This document shows positions 13,472 to 13,523 of a stretch of 13,523 nt of DNA, one piece after another. A program made the position numbers and the translations under genes. The DNA lies in the NCBI GenBank assembly GCA_964547525.1, contig CAZJOD010000105.1, forward strand, positions 1 to 13,523. Direction: 5' to 3'. Each line of letters starts with the position of its first letter. Position 1 is the stretch's first letter. This DNA comes from CAZJOD01 sp964547525. Lineage in GTDB: Bacteria; Bacillota; Clostridia; JAAYHZ01. A model generated the notes under the pieces. The model made no database searches, was not told where the DNA came from, and saw only the letters and a list, made by a program, of their open reading frames with translations.

Positions 13472-13523
13472 ATTCTAACTCCATCGAATTTATACCCCAC
13501 ACCCCATACTGTTTTAAGGTATT
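13468..13523 (-). CDS. OmpR-family response regulator, C-terminal end only
   Basis: Eighteen codons enter from the window edge: YLKTVWGVGYKFDGVRI and TGA at 13470-13468. The TVWGVGYKF string is the closing beta-hairpin of the OmpR/PhoB winged-helix DNA-binding domain. Its stop overlaps the kinase start (ATGA), so the two were translated together as a two-component pair. Everything upstream is outside the window. Confidence 0.85.
   Translation of the reverse strand, partial: YLKTVWGVGYKFDGVRI

Noticed and set aside
1..13523. CRISPR array, rRNA or tRNA genes
   Set aside because: No regularly spaced repeats, no cloverleaf-like or rRNA-like sequence seen on either strand.

Overview
The window looks like low-GC Firmicutes DNA, most likely a clostridium of the cellulolytic Ruminiclostridium/Acetivibrio type. 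The evidence is AT-rich sequence, strong AGGAGG ribosome binding sites, a T-box leader in front of an aminoacyl-tRNA synthetase gene, an LL-diaminopimelate aminotransferase gene, and relics of a Y1 (REP-associated) transposase with GGGGACGG-type terminal repeats. This host assignment is an inference. Every gene I can support lies on the minus strand, so transcription runs from high to low coordinates.

Layout in transcription order. At 13523-12175 are the last codons of an OmpR-type response regulator, overlapping by ATGA a sensor kinase that keeps its HisKA domain but has lost its ATPase domain, then a short unidentified C-terminal gene remnant. At 12136-11203 is a MerR/GyrI-type regulator with a textbook 19-bp-spacer MerR promoter and a hairpin terminator. 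At 11109-9873 are a decayed small membrane-protein gene and an intact membrane-anchored alpha/beta hydrolase. At 9806-9126 is a gene graveyard: a frameshifted, truncated Y1 transposase, the first 49 or so codons of a GrpB-family gene, two hairpins, and the 5' end of a parA gene with a nonsense codon in its Walker A motif.

At 9021-4726 is the most interesting unit. A Rob-like AraC regulator with two GyrI-like domains is followed, probably in one operon, by two divergent genes whose first 83 bp (ribosome binding site, GTG start and first 23 codons) are almost the same. Their N-terminal halves look like a C39/BtrH-type papain-like fold without the usual histidine. The second gene also carries a C-terminal beta-sandwich-like domain. 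I do not know a described function for this set.

At 4413-4299 is a second, shorter copy of the Y1 element end. At 4163-1260 is a valine-tRNA ligase gene of archaeal-like type under a T-box with a GUA (Val) specifier. The gene is interrupted only by an artificial 100-N gap flanked by a duplicated 55-bp contig end; once the duplicate is collapsed the frame is continuous (788 residues). At 1088-1 are a third GGGGACGG repeat, the last 26 or so codons of a probable dapF, and the 5' part of dapL, which runs off the window edge.

Overall, intact regulator-target modules alternate with decayed genes, and three of the decay points lie next to Y1-type repeats. This suggests a region shaped by small mobile elements and deletion.
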